DNA of 12,438 nt from JACVRW01 sp034664105 (lineage in GTDB: Bacteria > Actinomycetota > Thermoleophilia > Solirubrobacterales > Thermoleophilaceae). The notes beneath the pieces were generated by a model. The model saw nothing but the letters and a program-made list of their open reading frames with translations. It had not been told where the DNA came from and searched no databases. Below are positions 6,676 to 12,438 of this stretch, piece after piece; positions within the stretch are counted from its first letter, which is position 1, and the number at the start of each line of letters is the position of its first letter. Where the stretch lies: the NCBI GenBank assembly GCA_034664105.1, contig JAXDIH010000208.1:1-12438 (forward strand). The letters are read 5' to 3'. The position numbers and the translations under genes were made by a program.

Positions 6676-8112
6676 GTGCGTGACCTCCTCAAGGATTTGA
6701 TGGATAGCGCCGCGCAGCGAGCCGAATACGCAGACGCCCGGCTCGTGCGCACGCAGTCCGAGCGGCTGTCCACTCGCAATGGCGTGGTGGACCAGACCGA
6801 CTCACAGGACTCCGAGGGGATCGGCGTGCGAGTGCGGGTGGGCGGAGCGTGGGGCTTCGCCGGCGTGCGCGGCACCGACAAGGCCAGCGCCGAGGCGGCG
6901 CTCGAGCGCGCCCTGGTGGTCGCCGCCTCCCAACCGGTCTCGAAAGGCGTGCCGCTGACCGAGGAGCCGCCCGCGGTCGGCAGCTACGAGAGCCCCGGGG
7001 AGCGCGACCCCTTCGAGGTGCCGGTCGAGGACAAGCTCGCGATCCTGTGGGCCGCCGACGCCGGCCTGCGCACCGAGCCGAAGGTGGCGGTCTCGGTCAC
7101 GCGCTTCCAAGCCGTCCGGGTGCACAAGCTGTTCGCCTCCACGGAAGGTGCGCTCTGCGAGCAGGTGCTGACCGAGTGCGGTGGCGGCATCTCGGCCGTG
7201 GCGGTGGACGGCGACGAGAGCCAGATCCGCTCCTTCCCCACGTCGCATGGCGGGCACATGGAGCAGGCCGGCTACGAGCGCTTCCTCCTGCTCGACTTGG
7301 CCGGCGAGGCCCCGCGGGTGGCCGAGGAGGCGGTGGCGCTCCTGCACGCGCCGGCGTGCCCCTCGGAGTCCACCACGCTGATCCTCGCGGGCGAGCAGCT
7401 GGGCGCCCAGCTCCACGAATCCGTCGGCCACGCGGTCGAGCTCGATCGCGTGCTCGGCCGGGAGGCCTCGTACGCCGGCACCAGCTTCGTGCCGCCCGAC
7501 GGGATCGGCACGCTGCGCTTCGGCTCCGACCACGTGAACGTGACCGCCGACGCCACCTACCCCGGCGGCCTCGGCAGTTACCGCTGGGACGACGAGGGGG
7601 TCGAGGGTCACGCCACGGCGATCGTCCGCGAGGGCGTGCTGGCGGGCTTCCTCTCCTCCCGCGAGACGGCAGCCGAGATCGGGCTCGACCGCTCCGGCGG
7701 CTGCATGCGCGCCGACGGCTTCGCGCGCCAGCCGATCGTGCGCATGACCAACGTGAACCTGGACCCGGGCGAGGCCGGCACGCTGGCCGACCTGGTCGCC
7801 GACACCGAGCGCGGGCTGCTGATCGACACCAACCGCTCGTGGTCGATCGACGAGCGCCGGCTCCACTTCCAGTTCGAGGGCGAAGCCGGCTGGGAGATCC
7901 GCAACGGCGAGGTCGGGCGACTGGTGCGCAATCCCAGCTACGCGGGCGTCACGCCCGGCTTCTGGGCCAGCTGCGACGCCGTGTGCTCCGCCTCCGAGTG
8001 GCAGCTGACCGCCCTGCTCGACTGCGGCAAGGGCGAGCCCGGCCAGACCATGCACGTTTCGCACGGCTCGGCGCCGGCGCGCTTCCGCGACGTGGAGGTG
8101 GGAGTCGCTTGA
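6676..8112 (+). CDS. tldD: Metallopeptidase TldD
   Basis: TldD is the zinc-bearing subunit of the cytoplasmic TldD/TldE peptidase. In E. coli it digests unfolded peptides and matures microcin B17, and elsewhere it trims RiPP precursors. The 478-aa protein has the HExxxH metal site HESVGH at 247-252 within QLHESVGHAVELDRVLG. The third ligand candidate is C450 in LLDCGKGEPGQ, as in E. coli TldD, so it should be catalytically active. The central part (SYAGTSFVPPDGIGTLRFGS, GSYRWDDEGVEG) and the C-terminal barrel are typical and complete. The GTG at 6676 follows a TAGTCT box and gives a normal N-terminus (MRDLLKDLMDSA). The stop codon overlaps the tldE start (TTGA), so the subunits are translated together. 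No RiPP precursor gene is seen nearby, so a general peptide-turnover role is more likely. Confidence 0.95.
   Translation: MRDLLKDLMDSAAQRAEYADARLVRTQSERLSTRNGVVDQTDSQDSEGIGVRVRVGGAWGFAGVRGTDKASAEAALERALVVAASQPVSKGVPLTEEPPAVGSYESPGERDPFEVPVEDKLAILWAADAGLRTEPKVAVSVTRFQAVRVHKLFASTEGALCEQVLTECGGGISAVAVDGDESQIRSFPTSHGGHMEQAGYERFLLLDLAGEAPRVAEEAVALLHAPACPSESTTLILAGEQLGAQLHESVGHAVELDRVLGREASYAGTSFVPPDGIGTLRFGSDHVNVTADATYPGGLGSYRWDDEGVEGHATAIVREGVLAGFLSSRETAAEIGLDRSGGCMRADGFARQPIVRMTNVNLDPGEAGTLADLVADTERGLLIDTNRSWSIDERRLHFQFEGEAGWEIRNGEVGRLVRNPSYAGVTPGFWASCDAVCSASEWQLTALLDCGKGEPGQTMHVSHGSAPARFRDVEVGVA
8094..8104 (+). promoter_or_regulatory. Strong Shine-Dalgarno sequence (GGAGGTGGGAG) for tldE
   Basis: GGAGGTGGGAG lies inside the last codons of tldD and ends 4 nt before TTG 8109; its GGAGG core ends 10 nt before. 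It decides the start at TTG and contrasts with the missing ribosome sites of the leaderless genes. Confidence 0.7.
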
Positions 8113-9470
8113 ACGCCCTCGACGTGGCCGAGGCCGCGGTGGCGGCCGTGCCGGACGGCGACGCGCTGGCGCACGTGGTCCACGAGCGCTCGCTGCTGCT
8201 GCGCTTCGCGGGCAACCGGCCAACGCAGGCCACCGCTGTCGACGACGTCACGGTGGAGCTGGCCGTGCTGGTGGACGGCCACCTCGGGCGCGCGACCACG
8301 AACGCCACCGACGCGCAGTCCCTGAGCGCGTGCGCGGCTCGAGCACTGCTCGCCGCGGAGGCGGCTGCCGCCACGGCCGCGCCCACCACCCACCCCGGCT
8401 TCCCGCCGGCCCCGCCCCCGCGACCCCACGCGGGCCATGACCCGGAGACCGCCGCGCTCGACCCCGAGCGGGGCGGCGCGGCGCTGGCCGCGACGTTCGC
8501 GACGGCTGAGCGGCACAACGTGGAGGCGCACGGCGTCTGGACCGTGGGCGAGGACCAGCGCGCGGTGGCCACCAGCGCCGGCGGCGGCGCGCTCGACCGC
8601 ACGACGGACGCCCTGATGAAGGTGATCTGCATCGCTCCCGACGGGCGCTCCGGCTACGCGTCGAGCGCGGCCGTGGCGGCCTCGAAGATCGACGCCGAGC
8701 CACTCGCGGAGCGGGCGGCCTCGAAGGCGGTAGCGCCGGGGGCCCCCGCGGAGCTGCCACCGGGCGAGTACCCGGTCGTCATGGAGTCGCGCGCCGTGGG
8801 CTGCCTGCTCGAGCTGCTCGGCGAGACCGCGCTGAACGGCCTGGCCTACGCCGAGGGACGCGGCGCGCTGGTCGGGCGCCTCGGGCAGGTGGTGGCCGCG
8901 CCCAAGATCAACCTCGCCGACTCGCCCCAGTTCCACACCACCCTGCCGCGCGCCTTCGACGCGGAGGGCATCCCGAAGGCGCCCATGCCCCTGATCCAGG
9001 ACGGGGTGGCCCGCGCGGTGGTGCACGACCTGCGCAGCGCCGCGCTGGCCGGCGCCAACTCCACCGGTCACGCGCTCGAGCCCGGCGGCGCCCCCGACGG
9101 GCCGATGCCCTACAACCTCGTGCTCGCCGGGGGCGGGGCCGCCGACCTCGAGGAGCTGTGCGCTCCGATCGAGCGCGGCGTCTACGTGACCCGCTTCTGG
9201 TACGAGAACGTGGTCCGCCCGAAGGAGACGCTGATCACCGCCGTCACGCGCGACGGCACGTTCCTGATCGAGGACGGTCGGATCACCCGGCCGCTGCGCG
9301 ACCTGAGGCTGACGGACTCGGTGCTGAGGATCCTGTCCGGCGTGCAGGACCTGAGCGCGCGCCAGGAGCTGACGAGCGAGGGCGAGTTCTACGACCGCCG
9401 CTTCGCTCACGGCGTGGTCTCCCCGGCTCTGCGTGCCGGCGCCGTCAGGTTCACGGACACCACGGGCTGA
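8109..9470 (+). CDS. tldE: TldE/PmbA, non-metal partner subunit of TldD
   Basis: This 453-aa protein is the second subunit of the TldD/TldE peptidase, needed for activity although it carries no metal. Where TldD has HExxxH, this protein has ESRAVGCLLELLG (from VVMESRAV), which lacks both histidines; this is the family's TldE/PmbA signature. Typical blocks follow: INLADSPQFHTT, FDAEGIPKAPMPLIQDGV, NSTGHALEPGG, PYNLVLAGG, ETLITAVTRDGTFLIEDG, and the closing GVVSPALRAGAVRFT. A Pro-rich linker lies near residues 95-110. The start is TTG at 8109, overlapping the tldD stop by 3 bases (TTGA) behind a strong GGAGGTGGGAG, so dependence on tldD translation is likely. The gene is intact, and secG begins 16 bp after its stop. 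Confidence 0.93.
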   Translation: MNALDVAEAAVAAVPDGDALAHVVHERSLLLRFAGNRPTQATAVDDVTVELAVLVDGHLGRATTNATDAQSLSACAARALLAAEAAAATAAPTTHPGFPPAPPPRPHAGHDPETAALDPERGGAALAATFATAERHNVEAHGVWTVGEDQRAVATSAGGGALDRTTDALMKVICIAPDGRSGYASSAAVAASKIDAEPLAERAASKAVAPGAPAELPPGEYPVVMESRAVGCLLELLGETALNGLAYAEGRGALVGRLGQVVAAPKINLADSPQFHTTLPRAFDAEGIPKAPMPLIQDGVARAVVHDLRSAALAGANSTGHALEPGGAPDGPMPYNLVLAGGGAADLEELCAPIERGVYVTRFWYENVVRPKETLITAVTRDGTFLIEDGRITRPLRDLRLTDSVLRILSGVQDLSARQELTSEGEFYDRRFAHGVVSPALRAGAVRFTDTTG

Positions 9471-9472
9471 GC

Positions 9473-9478
9473 TACCCT
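9473..9478 (+). promoter_or_regulatory. Predicted -10 box (TACCCT) of a leaderless promoter for secG
   Basis: TACCCT starts 2 bp after the tldE stop codon and ends 8 nt before the GTG of secG. TTCACG at 9450-9455 gives a -35 matching 4 of 6 consensus bases with a 17-bp spacer, the best-formed promoter in the window. secG can therefore be transcribed alone as well as by read-through from tldDE. Confidence 0.55.
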
Positions 9479-9486
9479 TCTCGGCC

Positions 9487-9711
9487 GTGGTAGCGATTCT
9501 CAGCGGCGTTCAGGTCGTCCTCAGCGTGGTCCTGATCGTGCTCATCCTGATGCACTCCGGCAAGGACGCCGGCCTGTCCGGCGCCTTCGGCGTCGGCACC
9601 GGCGCGGGCCCCTTCGGCGGCGGCTCGCTGGTCGAGCGCAACCTGAACCGCTGGACCGTGTTCTTCGCGGCCCTGTTCATCCTGAACATCTTCCTGCTGC
9701 TGAAGGTCTAG
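9487..9711 (+). CDS. secG: Preprotein translocase subunit SecG
   Basis: SecG is the small accessory subunit of the SecYEG channel in the cytoplasmic membrane and assists SecA-driven protein export. The 74-aa protein has the expected two membrane helices, residues about 3-23 (VAILSGVQVVLSVVLIVLIL) and 53-72 (WTVFFAALFILNIFLLL). They are separated by the conserved cytoplasmic loop GKDAGLSGAFG...GPFGGGSLVERNLNRW. GTG at 9487 is chosen because the first helix begins at once after it and a TACCCT box lies 8 nt upstream; upstream in-frame starts would add a tail overlapping tldE. The TAG stop shares bases with the stop of the convergent CcmI-like gene. Confidence 0.93.
   Translation: MVAILSGVQVVLSVVLIVLILMHSGKDAGLSGAFGVGTGAGPFGGGSLVERNLNRWTVFFAALFILNIFLLLKV
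9708..9711. other. CTAG palindrome forming overlapping stop codons of secG and the CcmI-like gene
   Basis: The plus-strand TAG at 9709-9711 ends secG, and the minus-strand TAG (9710-9708) ends the CcmI-like gene. The convergent coding regions therefore overlap by 4 bp with no intergenic terminator space. Confidence 0.85.
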
Positions 9712-9983
9712 CCGCCGCCCAGGCGGTCCAGCTGGCGCAGGATCTCGATCGCCTCGCCGCGCAGCTCGCCGTCGACGGAGCGCCAGTCCTCGCGCGAGAG
9801 CTTGCCCATCTGATGGTCGAGCTCGGCGTCGCGGATCTCGCGGTACTTCGCCTCCTTGGCGGCCTCGAGCTCCTGTAGGCGGCCCTGCTCGCGGAGCTCG
9901 CCGTGGTCCGGGCCGCGCAGCGGCCGCAGGACGACAACGGCGACCAGTGCGGCCAGGATCAAGAGCGCGAGGGCGTACTCCAT
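9708..9983 (-). CDS. Short CcmI-like membrane protein (91 aa)
   Basis: An N-terminal membrane helix (MEYALALLILAALVAVVVLR, residues 1-20) is followed by a charged, probably coiled-coil segment (residues 30-55) and EIRDAELDHQMGKLSREDW (49-67), ending in EAIEILRQLDRLGGG. This resembles the N-terminal region of CcmI/CycH cytochrome c biogenesis proteins (membrane helix, then a D-x-x-x-GKLs-x-x-D motif). The periplasmic TPR domain that presents apocytochrome in proteobacterial CcmI is absent. Position 11 bp downstream of ccmF supports a Ccm role, perhaps as an assembly helper. ATG at 9983 is used because it starts directly at the helix; the longer frame upstream overlaps ccmF and is Arg/Pro-rich. 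The gene is intact, and its stop overlaps the secG stop. Confidence 0.7.
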   Translation of the reverse strand: MEYALALLILAALVAVVVLRPLRGPDHGELREQGRLQELEAAKEAKYREIRDAELDHQMGKLSREDWRSVDGELRGEAIEILRQLDRLGGG

Positions 9984-9994
9984 CCGGGCCGCGC

Positions 9995-12154
9995 TCAGGC
10001 GCGTGACAGCTCGCGGCCCAGGCGCGCCGCGTAGAGGGAGCGAACCCGGCGCAGCCGGGCCTCCGGCGAGGGCCACGCGGCGATCAGGGCGCCCAGCACG
10101 GCGATCGCCCCGCCGATCCAGATCCACGTGACCAGCGGCGACACGATCGCCCTGAACGCCGCCGGCGGCGGCTTCTGCCGGTACAGCTCGGTCAGCGTGC
10201 GGATCACAATCGCCTGCACCTGACCGGGCGACTGGGCGAACGTGCGGTCCGCGCGCGCGATCGGCTTGTTCAGCGAGACCAGGTCCGGCCGGATCGCGAG
10301 CCAGAAGTCCCGGCGCAGCCCCCAGCGCACGTCGACCTCGCTCGTGGCCTCGCCCTCGAAGAAGCGCGAGATCACGCCCTTCGACGGGTCAGTGGTCGAG
10401 TAGTAGTTGCGCGACGGCCGCAGCACGTAGGTCTCGCCGCCGCGCTGCACGCGCATCACAGCGCCGAGCGAGATCGGCGCGCCGGTGCCGCTGCTGTCGC
10501 CGCCCAGCTTCGCCGTGGCCCGCTCGTAGGTCACGGTGTAGTCGCCCACCTTCACGGTGTCGCCGGGCGACAGCCGCACGTCGCGCTGCTTGATGAACGC
10601 CGAGGACGCGGCCACGCCGAGGAACAGCACGGCGATCCCCGCGTGTGCGAGGAAGCCCCCGTAGCGGCGCCGGTTGCGGCCGATCAGGCGCGCGAGCGCC
10701 CGCGGCAAAGCCTCGCCGGTCATCACCCTGCGAGCCCTCGTGCCGCGCCAGAACTCCTGCCCCACCACGGCGAGCACGAAGGCCACGAACGTGAACATGA
10801 CCAGCGACGGCACGCTGTCGGCCGCGGAGGTGAACGCCAGCAGCGCGGCCAGCGCGGCGAACGTGACCACCGCCGGCACCAGGAGGATCCGGCGCAGAGC
10901 GGAGGGCGTGACCCGCCGCCAGGCCAGCACGGGCCCGATGCCGGTCAGCAGGACGAGCACCAGCGCCAGCGGGGTGGTCAGTCGGTTGAACCAGGGCGGG
11001 CCCACGCTCGCCTCCGTGCCGGTGAGCGCCTCGGAGATGAGCGGGAAGAACGTGCCCCACATGATCACCAGGCAGAGCCCCACGAGCACCAGGTTGTTGA
11101 GCAGGAAGAAGGCCTCGCGCGAGAGCAGCGAGTCGAGCCGGGCCTCCGAGCGCAGGTCGGGCAGCCGCGCCACGATCAGCCCCGCCGACAGCGCGATCAC
11201 GCACCCGATGAACACGAGCATCTGCACGCCGATCGTCGAGGCGCCGAAAGCGTGGATCGAGTCGAGGATGCCGCTGCGCACCAGGAACGTGCCGAGCAGC
11301 GCGAGCACGAACGTGGCGCAGATCAGCGACGCGTTCCAGATCTTCAGCATGCCGCGCTTCTCCTGCACCATGATCGAGTGCAGGAACGCCGTGCCCACCA
11401 GCCAGGGCATCAGCGACGCGTTCTCCACGGGGTCCCAGGCCCAGTAGCCGCCCCAGCCGAGCTCGGTGTAGGACCAGAGCGCGCCCAGCATGATCCCCGC
11501 GCCGAGGAAGGTCCAGGCGATCAGCGCGAAGCGTCGCGTGGCCCGGATCCAGTCGGCGCCGGTGTGGCGCGTGATCAGCGCGCCGACCGCGAAGGCGAAG
11601 GGGATCGAGAAGCCCACGTAGCCCGTGTAGAGCATCGGCGGGTGGATCATCATCGCCGGGTGGCGCAGCAGCGGGTTCAGGCCCGCCCCCTCAGGCGGCG
11701 GGTTCACGATCGTGGTGAATGGATTTTCCCAACCCACCATCAGCAGGAGGAAGAAGGCGGCGACCACTCCCAGCACCGCCGTGGCCCACGGCGCGATGTC
11801 GCGCAGCGAGCGGCGGGTGAGGAACAGGACCGCGCTCGAGAAGATCGACAGGAGCAGCGCCCACAGCAGCAGCGAGCCATCCTGCGTGGCCCACATCGCG
11901 GTGACCTTGTAGAAGGTGGGCGTGTCGGTGGACGAGCCCTCCGCGACCAGCTTGTACGAGAGGTCGGTGCGCAGGAAGGCCGACTGGAGGACCGCGGTGG
12001 CTGTGATCAGCAGCCCGGCCGTGCAGTAGATGGCGCGGCGGCCCGAGGTCACGAACTCCCGCCGGCCGCTCACCGCGCCGTAGACCGACGCGCCGGCGGC
12101 GTAGAGCGCCGTAAACAGCGCTACGAGCAGGCACGCGGACCCCACGCCCGCCAC
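9995..12154 (-). CDS. ccmF: Cytochrome c haem lyase subunit CcmF
   Basis: CcmF takes haem from holo-CcmE and takes part in attaching it to CxxCH motifs of apocytochromes c outside the cytoplasmic membrane. The 719-aa protein has many hydrophobic helices and the WWD haem-handling motif WGGYWAWD at 234-241. Histidines equivalent to the four conserved ones of E. coli CcmF are present: H171 (in MMIHPPMLYTGY), H259 (FLHSIMVQEKRG), H301 (SIHAFGAS) and H504 (FLAHAGIAVLF). A large soluble segment near the C-terminus (about residues 515-670) precedes a last membrane helix (VTWIWIGGAIAVLGALIAAW). It therefore appears complete and functional. The start is GTG at 12154, sharing one base with the ccmE stop (TAGTG); a longer in-frame version would begin inside ccmE. 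The 11-bp gap to the CcmI-like gene suggests one transcript. Confidence 0.95.
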   Translation of the reverse strand: MAGVGSACLLVALFTALYAAGASVYGAVSGRREFVTSGRRAIYCTAGLLITATAVLQSAFLRTDLSYKLVAEGSSTDTPTFYKVTAMWATQDGSLLLWALLLSIFSSAVLFLTRRSLRDIAPWATAVLGVVAAFFLLLMVGWENPFTTIVNPPPEGAGLNPLLRHPAMMIHPPMLYTGYVGFSIPFAFAVGALITRHTGADWIRATRRFALIAWTFLGAGIMLGALWSYTELGWGGYWAWDPVENASLMPWLVGTAFLHSIMVQEKRGMLKIWNASLICATFVLALLGTFLVRSGILDSIHAFGASTIGVQMLVFIGCVIALSAGLIVARLPDLRSEARLDSLLSREAFFLLNNLVLVGLCLVIMWGTFFPLISEALTGTEASVGPPWFNRLTTPLALVLVLLTGIGPVLAWRRVTPSALRRILLVPAVVTFAALAALLAFTSAADSVPSLVMFTFVAFVLAVVGQEFWRGTRARRVMTGEALPRALARLIGRNRRRYGGFLAHAGIAVLFLGVAASSAFIKQRDVRLSPGDTVKVGDYTVTYERATAKLGGDSSGTGAPISLGAVMRVQRGGETYVLRPSRNYYSTTDPSKGVISRFFEGEATSEVDVRWGLRRDFWLAIRPDLVSLNKPIARADRTFAQSPGQVQAIVIRTLTELYRQKPPPAAFRAIVSPLVTWIWIGGAIAVLGALIAAWPSPEARLRRVRSLYAARLGRELSRA

Positions 12155-12438
12155 TAGGAGCTCTTCTTGTCCTCGGTGAACTTCGACGGGCACTTCGTGA
12201 CGAGCGAGTCGCGCTCGGCGACGAACGTGCCCTTCTCCAGCTCGCCCGAGACGATGACCTCGCGGCCCTCGCGGAACGGATCGGGCACCACGCCTTCGTA
12301 GACCACGGGCACCGTGGCGGAGCCGTCGCGGTCGCGGATGGCGAACCTCAGCCGGTCGCCGTCGCGCGCCACGGACCCCTTCGCCACCTTGCCGGTGAGC
12401 TCGTAGGAGCGGCCCGGCTCCGCGCCGGCCAGCACGTC
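12154..12438 (-). CDS. ccmE: Haem chaperone CcmE, cysteine-type (5' end beyond window)
   Basis: CcmE carries haem covalently on the outer face of the membrane and passes it to CcmF. Ninety-four C-terminal codons are in the window. They show the CcmE beta-barrel (OB-fold) pattern: YELTGKVAKGSVARDGDRLR, FAIRDRDG, VPVVYEGVVPDPFREGREVI, VSGELEKGTFVAERDSLVTK. The N-terminal membrane anchor lies beyond the edge. At the haem-attachment position the classical HxxxY (His130 in E. coli) is replaced by C-P-S-K-F, making this the cysteine variant known from archaea and some Deltaproteobacteria (CxxxY), but with Phe for Tyr. The reading frame continues past the GTG at 12435, so that GTG is not the true start. 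The stop TAG overlaps the ccmF GTG. Confidence 0.9.
   Translation of the reverse strand, partial: DVLAGAEPGRSYELTGKVAKGSVARDGDRLRFAIRDRDGSATVPVVYEGVVPDPFREGREVIVSGELEKGTFVAERDSLVTKCPSKFTEDKKSS

Noticed and set aside
6849..8108. Long plus-strand frame that would extend TldE upstream through tldD
   Set aside because: This part is Arg/Gly-rich shadow of tldD; the real TldE begins at TTG 8109 with a Shine-Dalgarno sequence.
8395..8440. Pro-rich low-complexity stretch in tldE as a possible insertion
   Set aside because: TldE/PmbA proteins commonly carry a Pro-rich linker at this point before the middle domain, and the flanking sequence aligns without disruption.
9712..9726. CCGCC-GCCCA-GGCGG stem after secG as a terminator
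   Set aside because: A 5-bp GC stem in coding sequence with no T-tract is expected by chance at this base composition; it encodes the Gly-rich end of the CcmI-like protein.
10045..10059. CCCGGC-GCA-GCCGGG stem near the 3' end of ccmF
   Set aside because: It lies inside coding sequence about 50 bp before the stop, with no T-tract and no link to a gene boundary.
10643..12157. 504-aa plus-strand ORF opposite ccmF
   Set aside because: It is very rich in charged residues, His and Gln, the usual appearance of the complement of a membrane-protein gene; ccmF is secure.
1..12438. Phage, transposon, CRISPR, toxin-antitoxin or biosynthetic cluster
   Set aside because: No transposase, integrase, direct-repeat array, tRNA-like fold or cluster of biosynthetic domains was seen; base and codon use are uniform across the window.

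Overview
The window is a compact stretch of high-G+C bacterial chromosome (about 70% G+C by eye, third codon positions almost all G or C). There is no sign of mobile elements, CRISPR, tRNA or rRNA. GTG and TTG starts, leaderless-looking promoters, the very large NAD-glutamate dehydrogenase and the DUF2277 protein point to an actinobacterium. The System I (Ccm) cytochrome c genes favour a deep lineage such as Thermoleophilia/Solirubrobacterales over Streptomyces or Mycobacterium, which use System II. This placement is an inference.

Layout. On the minus strand at 1-842 lies a two-domain VOC (extradiol dioxygenase/glyoxalase fold) protein, cut by the left edge. Reading right from about 930 are a possible 16-codon leader peptide, a 65-aa basic protein and a 96-aa uncharacterised protein, chained by ATGA stop/start overlaps. 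Next is a 1609-aa NAD-specific glutamate dehydrogenase (1494-6323). It converges on a DUF2277 gene (6327-6596, minus). DUF2277 and tldD diverge from a 79-bp control region holding clustered inverted GGTGAG sites. tldD and tldE (6676-9470) overlap by 4 bp and encode a two-subunit TldD/TldE metallopeptidase. secG (9487-9711) follows. On the minus strand, entering from the right edge, come ccmE (partial), ccmF and a short CcmI-like membrane protein. Its stop codon overlaps that of secG in a CTAG palindrome.

How the parts work together. ccmE-ccmF-CcmI-like is a haem delivery and ligation operon for c-type cytochromes. Its CcmE is the rare cysteine type (CPSKF where classical CcmE has HxxxY). tldDE is a peptide-processing pair, secG is part of the Sec translocon, and the large GDH links glutamate to 2-oxoglutarate. 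These are mostly housekeeping functions and do not form one pathway.

The most informative pattern is regulatory. All five genes that appear to begin a transcript (VOC, gdh, DUF2277, tldD, secG) have a TAnnnT -10 box ending 6-11 nt before the start codon and no Shine-Dalgarno sequence, the layout of leaderless mRNAs. Genes inside operons instead overlap the upstream stop codon, and tldE has a strong Shine-Dalgarno sequence. I found no clearly new biological system. The best leads are the operator cluster between DUF2277 and tldD, the Cys-type CcmE, and the coupled small ORFs ahead of gdh.
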